Notes under the pieces: generated by a model | What the model was told of the DNA's origin: nothing | Seen by the model: only the letters and a program-made list of their open reading frames with translations | Databases searched by the model: none | Made by a program: the position numbers and the translations under genes | Source: Pipra filicauda | Taxonomy: Eukaryota; Chordata; Aves; Passeriformes; Pipridae | Direction of reading: 5' to 3' | Assembly: GCF_003945595.2 (NCBI RefSeq) | Contig: NW_024104911.1 | Location: 55,226-119,225, forward strand | Length of the DNA stretch: 64,000 nucleotides | Shown: piece after piece, positions 48,378 through 60,115 of the stretch | Numbering within the stretch: the first letter of the stretch is position 1 | How the letters are laid out: every line of letters begins with the position of its first letter

Positions 48378-51055
48378 ATGTTAAAAGGTTTATCTTTGTG
48401 TTGTGTTGTTTGTTCTCAACTTTCCACTCATTCAGATGAAAGTATTCAGATGGTGGGCCTTCCAACATCAGATGTATTTTCCAATGCTCTTTCTCCAACT
48501 GGAATGATGTTACTTTTGGACAGAAAAGCAGACCAACCCCCCCATAGATTAAAAAATGTTGTCAGTAAAATGGCAGTTACTGAGCCCTCTTGTATTCAAA
48601 GATGCCTAGAAGGAGGACCAGGTGTAGCGCCCCACCAGAAAATGGAATCACCAAGGAATGATGGTGGAAGATTATCCCAAATGTCATTCATATTTACATG
48701 TGACAGGAACAAGAATTTTAAATACACGTTGGTGGTGTATTCCAGATAACATAGGATACTACTTGCTTTGCAGAAACCAAGTTAGAAAAGCTCTATCTCC
48801 TGCATGGCAAGGAATATGCACCTCTGGACCTGTAGTACCAAAAATAGGTGTCATTGATAAATCAGAATTCCTCAGAGAACATCAACAATCTTTTACAACA
48901 AGCCACAAATGAAATTTAAATCCCTTGAGAGGTCCTCTGGATTCCACCAGTTTGTGAGAGGACTTTTACCATGGTTAGGAGTACCTGAATTGCAGAAAGA
49001 TGTAGTTACATACCCAGAGTAATTAAACAAATAGAAAACTAAACAAACGTAATTAGAGCTTTGCAGCAAGAAGTTATCAGCCTTTCAAAAGTAGTTAAAC
49101 AAAACTGAACAGCTCTAGGTCTGATTCTGGCTTCCAAAGGTGGTGTGTGCACAGTCATTAACACCAGTTGTTGTGTATATGCAGATCAGACTTTAAGAAT
49201 TCAAACTGATTTGGTAGAAATTAGAAAAATCACTGGAATTTTTCAAAGAATCATAGAATCAGCTGGGTTGGAAAGGAGCTCTGAGATCATCAAGTCCAAC
49301 CCTTGATCCGCTACCACCGTGGTTACTAGACCATGGCACTGATGCCACATCCAGTCTCATCTTAAAAACCACCAGGGACAGAGAATCCACCACTTCCCTG
49401 GGCAGCCCATTCCAATGTCTGATTAACCTCTGTAAAGAATTTCTTCCTAATAGCTAACCTAAACCTCCCCTGGCAGAGCTCCAGACCATGCCCTCTTGTC
49501 TTGCTGATAGCTGCCTGGGAGAAGAGACCGACCCCCACCTGGCTACAACCTCCTTTCAGGTAGTTGTAGAGAGTGAGGAGGTCTCCCCTAAGCCTCCTCT
49601 TCCCAGACTAAACAACCCCAGCTCCTTCAACCTCTCCTCATAAGACTTGTGCTCGAGTCCCTTCACCAACCTTGTTGCTCTTCTCTGGACCTGCTCCAGC
49701 CCCTCAATATCCTTCCTGAACTGAGGGGCCCAGAACTGGGCAAAATACTCAAGGTGTGGCCTCACCAGCACTGAGTACAGGGGAAGAATCACTTCCCTGG
49801 ACCTGTTGGTCACTGTTCCTGATCCAGGCCAGAATGCCATTGACCTTCTTGGCCACCTGGGCACACTGCTGCCTCATGTTCAGTTTCCTGTCAATCCAAA
49901 CTGCCAGGGCCCTTCCTGCCTGGCTGCTCTCCAGTCACTCTGTGCCCAGCCTGTAACGCTGCAGGGGGTTGTGGCCAAAGTGTAGGATACAGCACTTAGC
50001 CTTGTTAAACCTCATCCCGTTGGAATCAGACCATCTCTCCAGTCTGTCCAGGTCCCTCTGAAGAGCCCTTCTACCTTCCAGCAGATTGACACTCCCCCCC
50101 AACTTGGTGTCATCTGCAAATTTGCTAATGGTACACTTAGTCCCCTCATCCAGGTCCTCAATAAAAATACTAAACAGAACTGGGCCCAACACTGATCCTT
50201 GGGGACACGACTAGTGACCGGCTGCCAACTGGATGCAGCAACGTTCCCCACCACTCTCTGGGCCCGACCCTCCAGCGAGTTCTTTACCCAGCACAGAGTG
50301 CCCCTGTCCAAGCCATGGGCTGCAGCTTTTTCGGGAGAATACTATGGGAGATGGTGTCCAAGGCTTTGCTGAAGTCCAGGTAGACACATCCACAGCCTTC
50401 CCCTCATCCACCAGGCGGGTCACCTGATCATAAAATGAGATCAAGTTGGTCAAACAGGACCTGTCCTTCCTAAACCCATGCTGCCTGCGTCTGACTGTCC
50501 ATCCTGTAGCTGTTGTGTGATTGCACTTAGGACGATCTGCTCCATAACCTTGCCAGACACTGAGCTCAGGTTGACAGGCCTGTAGTTTCCTGGGTCCTCC
50601 TTCAGGCCCTTTTTGTGGATGGTTGTGACATTCGCCAGCTTGCAATCATCTGGGACCTCCCGAGTGAGCCAGGACTGTTGGTAGATGATGGAGAGCAGCT
50701 TGACGAGCTCTTCCACCAGCTCCCTCATCACCCTAGGATGGATTCCATCTGGTCCCATAGACTTGTGAGGGTCCAAGTGGCTCAGCAGGTAACTAATTGT
50801 TTCCTCCTGAATTACAGCTTCTTATATCTGTCTACAAGGAAATATTTCCTACTTCAGGAAATACAAGAAAATCAAGGGGAAGATGTGGTTAATTGGATAA
50901 TGTCATGGATCCCAAATTCAAGTGCAACTGCAAGAAATTGATTGGTATAGTTACCATAGTTTTGATATTAATTGTAGGTTTATGGATTTTATTCCAAATT
51001 TGCAAAATGAGATGCAACAGAATGTGTAGATTCAATAAAAACTATTTAATCTAAA
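48378..51055 (+). pseudogene. env: Class I endogenous retrovirus env, interrupted by a CR1
   Basis: Env would be the surface and fusion glycoprotein. It starts four bases after the integrase stop (48,378). The surface-subunit part (48,378-48,912) is open only in pieces, two overlapping frames of 123 and 84 codons. The transmembrane-subunit part follows: a FVRGLLPWLG block (48,949-48,980), a broken heptad region with stops, and a disulfide motif of CX6CC form at about 49,146-49,175, typical of gamma-type Env. The CR1 at 49,248-50,815 cuts it; beyond it come WIMSWIP (50,893-50,915) and a stop-ridden hydrophobic anchor (50,940-51,000). Multiple lesions make any product impossible. No 3' LTR could be recognised. 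Confidence 0.8.
49248..50815 (-). mobile_element. CR1 LINE, 5'-truncated, inside the class I env
   Basis: Minus orientation: octamer tail at 49,248, 3' untranslated block, then the C-terminal half of the reverse transcriptase in fragments. Recognisable: [15 protein letters not shown] (50,761-50,717), [10 protein letters not shown] (about 50,130-50,100) and [11 protein letters not shown]...[11 protein letters not shown] (about 49,777-49,710). Frameshifts separate the pieces and the endonuclease domain is absent. Confidence 0.95.
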
Positions 51056-51657
51056 ACTGAAAAAGGTCTCAAAAGGATGGTTGACTACTTTAAATAATAG
51101 ATTTTTTTTTTCTAAACTTAAGTTTATTCTTATAGTGTTAAGGATCTTGATTAGTATTGTTAAAGTACCAGATAATTTCAATAAGAAAAGTTTAAGTTAG
51201 TCCTAAAGAAGATTAAATTACATGTTTTAAGGTATAAAGTAGTCTGATAAATGTGTTAAGTTTTATAAGATGTTTATTAAGAGTTTAATAATTTAATAGT
51301 GATTATTGCATTTTAGTGTCTTAAATTGTGCTAGATACTCAAAGATAAAAGTGGAAGTAATCTTAAAACAAAAATTGAGATCACTCCCAAAGAAGAGAAT
51401 TGTTGAAAATGATAAAACTTTTCTAATTTTTTTAGTGTTCCTAATTAACAAAAGCTGTGTGAAGGAAACCACCTTGCTTTTCTCCACTAAACAGTCCTTA
51501 GCACTAAAAATACCTAAACACAACACTTCCTTTTCTGGGATCTTGTCCTATTAGAAAGTAACATATATAAAGATTCAATTTACTATTTTGTATTTCTTTA
51601 GATTAACTAGAAAATGGACATGTAATGACTTCTGCAGTTAAAAGACACCTGAGGGAC
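51056..51657. other. AT-rich spacer between env relic and olfactory receptor
   Basis: Very AT-rich. It may hold the decayed 3' end of the class I provirus, but no purine tract or LTR can be proved. Confidence 0.4.
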
Positions 51658-52593
51658 ATGGACAGCAGTAATCACATTGTGGTGACCTATCTCCAATTGT
51701 TACCCTTCTCCAACATTCCAGAGATCCAAGGCTCTCTCTTTTGCCTGTTACTGTTCATGTACCTCAGTACTTTGGTGGGAAACATCCTCATCATCACAAT
51801 CACTATGGTAGATGCTACCCTTCACTCTCCCACGTATTTTTTCCTTAAGAACTTTTCCTTCCTGGAGGTTAGCTATACCACATCCACCATCCCCAAGATG
51901 CTAGTGAACTTTCTCACAAAGAGGAAGAACATATCTTTTGGGGCTGTGCCACACAGATGTATGCTTTCTCCCTCCTCGGGATGACAGAATGCTGTTTGCT
52001 GGCTGCCATGGCCTACGACCGCTATGTGGCCATATGCCAGCCTCTGCACTACACGACCACGATGAGATGGAACACGTGCTTCTTGCTTTCAGCTGTGCCT
52101 TGGCTTACTGGGGTCTTGGTGGCCTTAGTGCAGACAACTTTCATCTTTACCCTTCCATACTGTGGTCCCAATGGGATCAATCACTTTTTCTGTGACCTGC
52201 TGCCTCTGCTTAAGTTGGCTTGCATGACCACCTGCAAAAATGCAATCACCACCTACATAATAGCTGTCCTTTTCATCATAGTCCTCTTCTTATTCATAGT
52301 TGTGTCATATATCCAGATTCTCCACACCATCTTCAAGATACCATCAGTGAAGGGCAAGGGAAAAGCATTCTCTACCTGCTTTTCTCACCTAGTTGTGGTC
52401 ACTCTGTTTTATGGACCTGGCATTGTGACCTACTTGAGACTCAAAGCTTCTTATTCAAGCAGCAGTAGCAAATTGTTTTCTCTTTCTTACACACTGTTGT
52501 CTCCAATGATGAACCCCTTGATTTACAACTTGAGGAACAAAGAGGTGAAACAAGCCTTTTAAAAGAGCTGTAGTCAAAAATAGAAATATGTAA
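51658..52593 (+). pseudogene. Olfactory receptor (class II type) with two single-base breaks
   Basis: Olfactory receptors are seven-helix G-protein-coupled odorant receptors, usually one intronless exon of about 310 codons. From the ATG at 51,658: GN in helix 1, [16 protein letters not shown] in helix 2, MAYDRYVAICQPLHY at the end of helix 3 (from 52,009), FSTCFSHL in helix 6 and PMMNPLIYNLRN in helix 7. The frame breaks at the G run 51,940-51,943 (one G short of the expected reading) and again at the T run 52,557-52,560 (one T extra), where it stops at 52,560-52,562 instead of continuing about ten codons to a TAA near 52,593. Everything else is intact. The sequence looks closest to the OR10/OR6 kind, a weak call. 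The breaks could be real or homopolymer read errors. Confidence 0.88.
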
Positions 52594-53779
52594 TATGTTT
52601 ATGAATTATATTAAGTGTAGTAGTAGCTTTGATATTGTGTGTACTGCTGGAAGGACAATATGATTTGCCAGCACTTACCCAAAAACTAATCTCTACCTTC
52701 CAGCTTTGAGTCAATCCTCCAGGTAATTCAGCCTTTAAAAAAAAAGGTTGTTTCTCTTCAGATTCTTTCTTATATCATTTTAAGATAGGTTTGGCATCCA
52801 GCTCACGTGAATCACCTGCTACTGTATCCTCTATGTCCTGTCCATCAATACAGAAATAGTTCTTTGCTTTGCAGATGTATTTACCTGTGATAAGATGAAA
52901 TGCGCTATATTCTCTGAATATCGTGAAAACATTTCTGTGTAGCTTTTCTAAAAACACACTATGACGAGTGCAAGAAATTATCAGAGAAGGGGACAATGGA
53001 CCTAATGAGAAGTACTACGCAAATATTTAAGACATTAATCTTCTGGTGAGTTCTGATGAAGAGATTTCCCAGATGAGCTCTTCAACTCTATTTTATGAAG
53101 GAAGTTTATTTGAAAGTTTGAAGGGGTAAGGTTTCTCTTTGCTTCAAATACACAGTTTATCTGTTCTAAACCAGATTTCTGCCATAGAAAGAGGTGACCT
53201 ATCACTTAGACATCTTCATTGCTGTATGTTTGTTTTTGAAGTCAAAACAATGAATTTATACCAACATATATATATCTTAGGTTTCTGAATTGAAAACAGA
53301 AAACAATGTCTCTTTTTGTGTAAAAAAAAAAGGTTGACTGTGGAATGACAGAAACTACTTGAGTGTCAAGGAAATGGATGGTCATAGGGAAGCTGATTTG
53401 AGACATGAAATTTTTAAAAGTGAGGTTAAAACTTTAATTATTTTTCGTTTTTTTTTTTTTCTTCTGGTTTTACTATGTACTCACTTGGAGGATTCATGGG
53501 ATCCTAGTTTACCTCTTAACTCTTCACTTTTTCTTTGCTAAACTAAGACAGTGGATGTGGAATTAGTCATTCAAATGGGAGAAGCATGCAAGGGTGTTTT
53601 GCACCAGGAATTGCTAGTTCATTTTGATCCCAATAAGACAGACACAAAGGTTGTGTCAAGGATACAGATTTGTGTCAAGGATCATTTCAAGTGATTTAGT
53701 AGAGTTTACACCATAAAGAAGAGGATAATAAAGATAAAATTGCATCACTTCAGATTCTGGGAACCTGTACACTGGGACA
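52594..53779. other. AT-rich intergenic DNA, nothing recognised
   Basis: No gene or repeat family is supported between the olfactory receptor and the CR1. Confidence 0.5.
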
Positions 53780-55782
53780 CTAGGAGGTATTGAAAAACAC
53801 CTGAAGGACAATGCAGTCATCAGTCACAGCCAGCATGGAGTCATGCTTGTCAAATCTTCTGACCTTTTAGGACAAGGTAACCCACCTAGTTGACCAAGGG
53901 AAGCCAGCTGATGTAATCTTTTTGGATTTCACTAAAGCTTTTGATACTGTTTCTCACAGGATCTTTCCGGGCAAAATGTCCAGCCGACAGCTGGATAAAC
54001 ACGTCATATGATAAGTAAGCAATTGGCTCATGGGTGAAGCACAGAGGGTAATAGTGAACGGGCTGACATCAGACTGGTGACCTACCCATAGTGGAGTTCC
54101 ACAGGGCTCCATTTTAGGCCCAGTGCTGTTCAACACTGTCCTCGTTAGAACAGCTAGGACCAGTTCATCACTGTGTGGGTGTAACATCCACTGTGTATTC
54201 TACACCCTCCATGTAATTTCCCAGAAACTGTTAACAATAGACCATTTGCAGCAGCTGCCCAGAGCACACCTGACTCCTCAGGCTATAGTTATGGGTGATG
54301 TTAACTCCCCTCCAGGGAGTCATTAGCACCTCCACACCCAGCCGGAGGGGTCATGTCTGCTAACAGGCCACCAAGGATTCCAAAAATATCTCACCCATTG
54401 TGGAACTCCCCACCCTGGGGGAAGTACTGGGCATTCCTGCCTGAACTTGAGTGCATATAGTACTGGGGTCTTGGGACTTCTGGTACCATTCGTTGGATCC
54501 AAAGGAGGACCAGAACCTCGACCAGACTGCAACCACCACTCTCGACCGGACTGTGATCACCACTATCAGCCAGACTGCGGTCACCACCCTCGACCGGACT
54601 GTGACCAGCACTCTCACCAACAGGTTTTTCCCTCTCCTTTTACTTTGGACTCAGGGGGGCCCAACGAACACCGCTCCGTTCGTGCCCCAGGGTGCTGGGG
54701 GGTTTGTGGGTTAAAACCAATTGTTCATCTGTATAATTGTATTTATTGTATTATTTTTATTAAATTGTTATTCTGACATAATCTCTTTTGAGTTGAGTTC
54801 ATTTCCCTTGCCAGTTTACCTTTAAACCAGCACAAACACCTTCATAAACTTGGATGCAGGACTGGAAGGGATACTAAGTAAGTTTGCAGATGATACAAAA
54901 TTGGAAGGAGCTGTTGACTCCCTCGAAGGCAGAAAGGTCCTACAGAGAGATCTTGGCAAATTAGAGGGCTGGGACTTCACTTGAGGACTTCACAAACCGT
55001 ATGATGTTTAACAGCAAGTGATCGATTCTGCAACAGGGATGGGGCAACCCAGGATGCACAGAGAGACCGGGGAATGAGAAAGCAGTGCTGCAGAAAGGGA
55101 CCTGAGGGTCCTGGTTGATGGCAAGTTCAATACGAGCCAACAGTGCTCTGGCAGCCAGGAGGGCCAACCGTGTGTCCTGGAGGGCATCAGGCCAAGCATC
55201 ACTGGCTGGTCCAGGGAGGGGATTGTCCCACTCTGCTCTGACCTGGGATGGCCTCACCTGCAGTATTGGGGCAGTTTTGGGCACCACAATAAAAAAAAGA
55301 CATCAAGCCATTTGACAGCATCCAAAGGAGGGCAACGAGGATGGGGAAGGGCCTTGAGGGGAAGCCATGTGAGGAGCAGCTGAGGGCACTTGGTCTGTTC
55401 AGCTGGAGAAGAGGAGACTGAGGGGAGATGTCATTGCAGTTACAACTTCCTCGGAAGGGGAAGAGGAGGGCTAGACACTGATCTCTTCTCTGTGAGGACT
55501 AGTAACGGGAGCCTAGGGAATGGCCTGAAGCTGTGTCAGGGAAAGTTTAGATTGGATACCAGAAAGAGGTTCTTCACCCAGAGGGTGGTTGGATGCTGGA
55601 ATAGGCTCCTCAGGGCAGTGGTCACAGCCCTAAGCCTGAGAGAGCTCAAGAAGCATTTAGATGATACTCTCAGACACATGGTCCAACTCTTCAGGATGGT
55701 CCTGTGCATGGCCAGGAGCTGGACTCAATCAATAATTCTTGTGGGTCCCTTCCAACTCAGCATATTCTGTGATTCTGTGATA
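53780..55782 (+). mobile_element. Older CR1 LINE, split by a solo LTR
   Basis: Plus orientation. The first part (53,780-54,136) reads as worn reverse transcriptase (GGIEKHLKDNAVISHSQHG, then an [18 protein letters not shown] block and PQGSILGPVLFN). The second part (54,840-55,782) resumes with [21 protein letters not shown] and runs through the C-terminal end to an ATTCTGTG octamer tail at about 55,768-55,782. Many stops. It is clearly older than the CR1 at 56.5 kb. Confidence 0.92.
54137..54834 (+). mobile_element. Solo LTR (698 bp) inserted in the older CR1
   Basis: Starts TGTCCTCGTT and ends CCAGCACA, flanked by a 5-bp duplication aacac at 54,132-54,136 and 54,835-54,839; taking it out rejoins the CR1 frame at VLFN/INLDAG. 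ATTAAA near 54,760 may be a polyadenylation signal, suggesting plus orientation. It has no internal genes. Four diverged ~25-bp units (CTCGACCGGACTGTGAnCACCACT type) lie at 54,515-54,615. Confidence 0.85.
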
Positions 55783-55804
55783 AAATCTCCCTGACCCTTT
55801 TCCT

Positions 55805-56125
55805 TTCAAACCTGCAAAACACACCTTTCTCAGTCTTCCCTTGTGCATTTTGTGCACCAGCTCCTCACCATCTTTCTGGCCTTCCTCTGGACTCACTCAA
55901 GTATAGGAGTATCTTCTTTGTTCTAGGGAGCAGAAAAACAGGACACCATGCTTCAGATGAGATCTCAGAAGTATTGAATAAAAGGAAAGAATCCCTTCAC
56001 TTGTCATGGTGGCATCACTGCTGCTAGCATGGTCCAGGATACAGCTGCCCTTTTCTGCAAAGGCATTTTGCTCATTCACTTTGTCCACTTGGATGCCCCC
56101 AGATGTTTTTCTGCAAAATTCTCTC
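55805..56125 (-). repeat. Old CR1 fragment, minus orientation
   Basis: Strings such as tggccttcctctggactcac, gatgagatctcagaagtatt and ttcactttgtccacttggat follow the inverted CR1 C-terminal coding region, with many changes. It abuts the truncated 5' end of the olfactory receptor pseudogene. Confidence 0.65.
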
Positions 56126-56195
56126 CTAACCAGTGAGACCTTAGCCTGTTCCAGTGCTATTCTATTTGTGGCTATCTTCATTACGCAACCTTAAT

Positions 56196-59036
56196 GAGGA
56201 AAACACTCTTTTGGGTCTTGGTGGGGACAGCATGGGCTGTTGGATTCACAAATTCATCCAGGTTGTATTTGTTGTTCATCTTCCCTTCTGTGGCCCAAAT
56301 GAACTCAACAATTTCTTTTGTGGTGTTACACAAGTGATTAAGTTAGAATGTACCAACACTTACATATTGGAGTTTATTATGTTTGTCAACAATGACCTAG
56401 TCATCTTTATATGTTTCATTTTTCTGCTGATTTGCTACAATGTCCTACTAATAATAGAATTTTCAATCCTCAGGGATGTAAGGAGAGCCATCATTAAAAC
56501 TTCTACTCTGGACTTCCGGAGGGCAGATTTTGGCCTATTCAAAAAACTAATTCAGGGCATACCCTGGGAAACAACCCTTAAAGGCAAGGGGGTCCAGGAG
56601 GGATGGACATGCTTCAAGCAGGCAATTTTGAGCGCACAGGAACAGGCTATTCCAGTGTGCCGAAAGGCCAGCCGGAGGGGAAGACGGCCGGCTTGGTTAA
56701 ATAGGGAGGTTCTGAAAGAAATCAGGGATAAAAAGAAAGTTTACAGACTGTGGAAAAAAGGGCTGGCTACTTATGAAGAATTTACGAAGAGAGCTAGGTC
56801 ATGAAGGAAAAAAATTAGGGAAAGAAAAGTGGAATTTGAAGTTAATTTGGCTAATTCAGTTAGGGATAACAAAAAGTCCTTTTATAAATACATTAATAGC
56901 AAAATAAGGGGCAAGGAAAACCTCAATTCTCTGTTGGACTTGGAGGGAAATATAGTTAACAAAGATGAGGAGAAGGCTGAGGTACTTAACACCTACTTTG
57001 CCTCAGTTTTTAGCAGTAAGACAGGTGGCCCTCAGAACAACTGGCCTCTAGAGCAGATAGACAGAGACAGAGAGCTGAATAGCCCGCCTGTATTCCAGGA
57101 GGATGTAGTTAGCAACTTACTGAGCCAGCTGGATCCTAACAAGTCTATGGGACCAGACGGGATCCATCCCAGGGTGATGAGGGAGCTGGCAGAAGAGCTT
57201 GCCAAACCGCGCTCCATCATCTTCCAACAGTCCTGGCTCTCTGGGAAGGTCCCAGATGATTGGAGGTTGGCGAATGTCACCCCAATCCACAAAAAAGGCT
57301 GCAAGCAGGACCGTGGCAACTACAGGCCTGTCAGCCTGACCTCGGTGCCTGGCAGGGTTATGGAGCAGATCATCCTGAGTGCAATCACACAGCACCTTCA
57401 GGATGGACAAGGGATTAGACCCAGCCAGCACGGGTTTAGGAGGGGCAGGTCCTGTCTGACCAACCTGATCTCTTTGTACGATCAGGTGACCCACCTGGTG
57501 GATGAGGGGAAGGCTGTGGATGTGGTCTATCTAGACTTCAGCAAGGCCTTTGACACTGTCTCCCATAATATACTCCTGGAAAAGCTGGTAGCCCATGGCT
57601 TGGACAAGTGTACCCTCTCCTGGATTAGGAGCTGGCTGGAGGGTCGGGCCCAGAGAGTGCTGGTGAATGGAGCTGCATCCAGCTGGCAGCCGGTCACCAG
57701 TGGTGTTCCCCAGGGGTCTGTGTTGGGTCCAGTCCTGTTTAACATCTTTATTGATGATTTAGATGAGGGGATTGAGTCCATCATCAGCAAATTTGCTGAT
57801 GACACCAAACTGGGAGGGAGTGTCGACCTGCTGGGAGGCAGGAGGGCTCTGCAGAGGGATCTGGATAGACTTGAGAGATGGGCTGATTCCAATGGGATGA
57901 AGTTCAATAAAGCCAAGTGCCGGGTCCTGCACTTTGGCCACAACAACCCCCTGCAGCGCTACAGGCTGGGCACCGAGTGGCTGGAAAGCAGCCAGGCAGA
58001 AAGGGACCTGGGGGTACTAATTGACAGGAAGCTCAACATGAGCCAACAGTGTGCCCAGGTGGCCAAGAAGGCCAATGGAATCTTGTCCTGTATCAAAAAT
58101 AGCGTGGCCAGCAGGAGCAGGGAAGTGATCCTTCCCCTGTACTCTGCGTTGGTGAGGCCACACCTTGAGTATTGTGTTCAGTTCTGGGCCCCTCAGTTCA
58201 GAAAGGATATTGAGGTGCTGGAGCGGGTCCAGAGAAGAGCAACAAGGCTGGTGAAGGGACTGGAGCATAAGTTCTATGGGGAGAGGCTGAGGGAGCTGGG
58301 GTTGTTTAGCCTGGAGAAGAGGAGGCTCAGAGGTGACCTCATCACCATCTATAACTACCTGAAGGGAAGTTCTAGCCAGGTGGGGGTTGGTCTCTTCTCT
58401 CAGGCACTCAGCAATAGGACAAGGGGGCACGGGTTTAAGCCTCGCCAGGGGAAATTTAAGTTGGATATCAGGAGAAAATTCTTTACAGAGAGAGTAATCA
58501 GGCATTGGAATGGGCTGCCCAGAGAGGTGGTGGATTCACCATCCCCGGAGATTTTTAAACGCAGATTGGGCGTGGCACTGAGTGCCATGATCTAGTAAAT
58601 GGACTGGATTTGGACCAAGGGTTGGACTCGATGATCTCGGAGGTCTTTTCCAACCCAATCGATTCTATGATTCTATGATTCTATGATTCTATAATCTGTC
58701 TGAAAACACTCTCCAGAGGGGAGAGCAAAGCAGCAACTACCTGCGCTACCCACATCATTATTGTCTTTGTTATGCTTGTACTAGCTATATATACATTTAC
58801 TGCTGGCCTTTCTACACGTTGCCTCTGGGCAAGGTAGTGGCTGTGTTCCACACCATGGTTTTTCCCCTTATCACCCCCATGATCTACACCTTGAGGAACA
58901 GGGAGATCTTCAGTGCCATGAAATGTTTGTTGGTGCACTACTTTCTGGAGAAAAGGAAACAGAAAGGAAATGCATTCATAAAGCACAGAATTACAGTATT
59001 CTTTTGTTTTGGAACAGTTTACAGGAGAGATTCATA
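56196..59036 (+). pseudogene. Olfactory receptor pseudogene, 5'-truncated and split by a CR1
   Basis: The first part (56,196-56,500) encodes helix 4 to loop 3: GCWIHKFIQVVFVVHLPFCG, GPNELNNFFC, TQVIKLECTNTYILEF and a helix-5 segment. After the CR1, the second part (58,697-59,036) gives helices 6-7: SKAATTCATHIIIVFVML, then, one frame over, GKVVAVFHTMVFP and PMIYTLRNRE. Helices 1-3 with the MAYDRY motif are missing. A frameshift inside helix 6 and the LINE insertion in loop 3 make it dead. The IKLECTNT and WPFYTLP patterns resemble the OR4 family. Confidence 0.85.
56500..58697 (+). mobile_element. CR1 LINE with long reverse-transcriptase frame
   Basis: A 5'-truncated CR1 in plus orientation. 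Coding sequence starts near 56,505, meets a single in-frame TGA at 56,802-56,804 and is then open for 588 codons (56,829-58,595). The reverse transcriptase shows [46 protein letters not shown] and the catalytic FADD (residues 322-325 of this frame), then the C-terminal [11 protein letters not shown] block. The N-terminal endonuclease is absent. The 3' end has four ATTCTATG octamers at about 58,662-58,693. It is well preserved and so the youngest CR1 here. Confidence 0.97.
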
Positions 59037-59879
59037 GGTTATCAATGGCCCAGAATATTAGAGGTATTTCTTATAGATAAATATTGAATGTCATTGCCTT
59101 GCTTTGTCAGGTCTAAATATTTCCAGTGCAGTGAGTATCATCAGATTTTTATAAATAAATAGACATAAATATCTGGGGTGTAAAATAAGTTACTGCAGTA
59201 CAGTAGGTAGACAGCCTGTTTGTTCCTTTCTACTAGTGGATAACCAAATCAACATCAGAGCAAATAAGAACCAGGAAACATTTTTCTTCCAAGTACTGGG
59301 CATTAGTATAAAATGGGAAATCTAATTCTTGTCCCATGTAGTGAGAAAGTTAGGTTTGATTCTTCAGTAGAAATTTCCTTATAATAAACTTACTAACAAT
59401 AAAGTAAGGACAGGCAGCAGATTTTAAAGATCTTTGAAAATCATATCTTGACTAATACCTGAATTGCATTCTTGGGACATGAGTGGAAAAGAGACAAGGA
59501 AAGGAAAATGGATCTGCCTGAGGCCACAGTCCCATGGAGAGCTCAGCCCTGTACTTGGCCTCTAGAGCTGTTCCACAGCTCATGGGCACCCCCAGAGTGG
59601 CAGCAGAGCCTCTCTGCTCTCCATAGCAGGGCCTGCCCTGGACACAAAGGTGTAAGGCCAGGGATGGGGAGGCCCAGGATGAGGGACTATGGGGATCCTG
59701 TTTCTACAGTGAATGGGGCCTTCCATGAGGGCAGCACGCACCATAGCGGTGCCCGAGCTGAGCGCAGCACTGGGCTGCATCCGGACCTTCAGCCTGCCCA
59801 GGGAGTCCTGGAGCCCCATGATGGAATGTTGCCAGTAGAAGGCATAGCCCATTCTTGGGGAGCTTTGTCAGTGAACAAT
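59037..59879. other. Spacer, no gene supported
   Basis: A GC-richer block at 59,505-59,850 is open on both strands (152 codons plus, 90 codons minus) but neither reading shows a domain, a splice context or family resemblance I can defend. Confidence 0.4.
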
Positions 59880-60115
59880 TATATTGAAGCAATTATATTA
59901 AAGCTAGCAAAACAATTATTAAGAGATTAGATCTTATTAGAGATCGATGTTACTCACTCCTACCAACAACCGTGGGCAAATCTATTTTGCTCAGCCTTGA
60001 GGAGTGACCTTGAGGGGCTTCCCCACTCAAAGGAAGGATCTACCTTAGGGAGGTATCTAGAAGTCCTTGGTATGCAAAAGGGGGACTGGACTTTTATTGT
60101 ATAAAGTGATTGACT
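59880..60115 (+). repeat. Inverted-repeat arm, left copy
   Basis: Begins with gaagcaattatattaaagct (59,886) and contains accgtgggcaaatc, ggagtgaccttgaggggct, ccccactcaa and tagaagtcc. The same ordered blocks recur in reverse complement at 60,990-61,230. Whether the pair are LTRs of one family or arms of one element is unknown. Confidence 0.75.

Noticed and set aside
48378..48912. Env surface frame as a captured, syncytin-like working gene
   Set aside because: The frame is broken here, the transmembrane part has several stops and a CR1 cuts it, so no full product is possible.
57032..58588. Minus-strand frames of 95-162 codons across the young CR1
   Set aside because: They are antisense shadows of the CR1 reverse-transcriptase frame.
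59472..59930. 152-codon plus-strand frame and 90-codon minus-strand frame
   Set aside because: No domain, no splice context and both strands open; cannot be told from chance in a GC-richer block.
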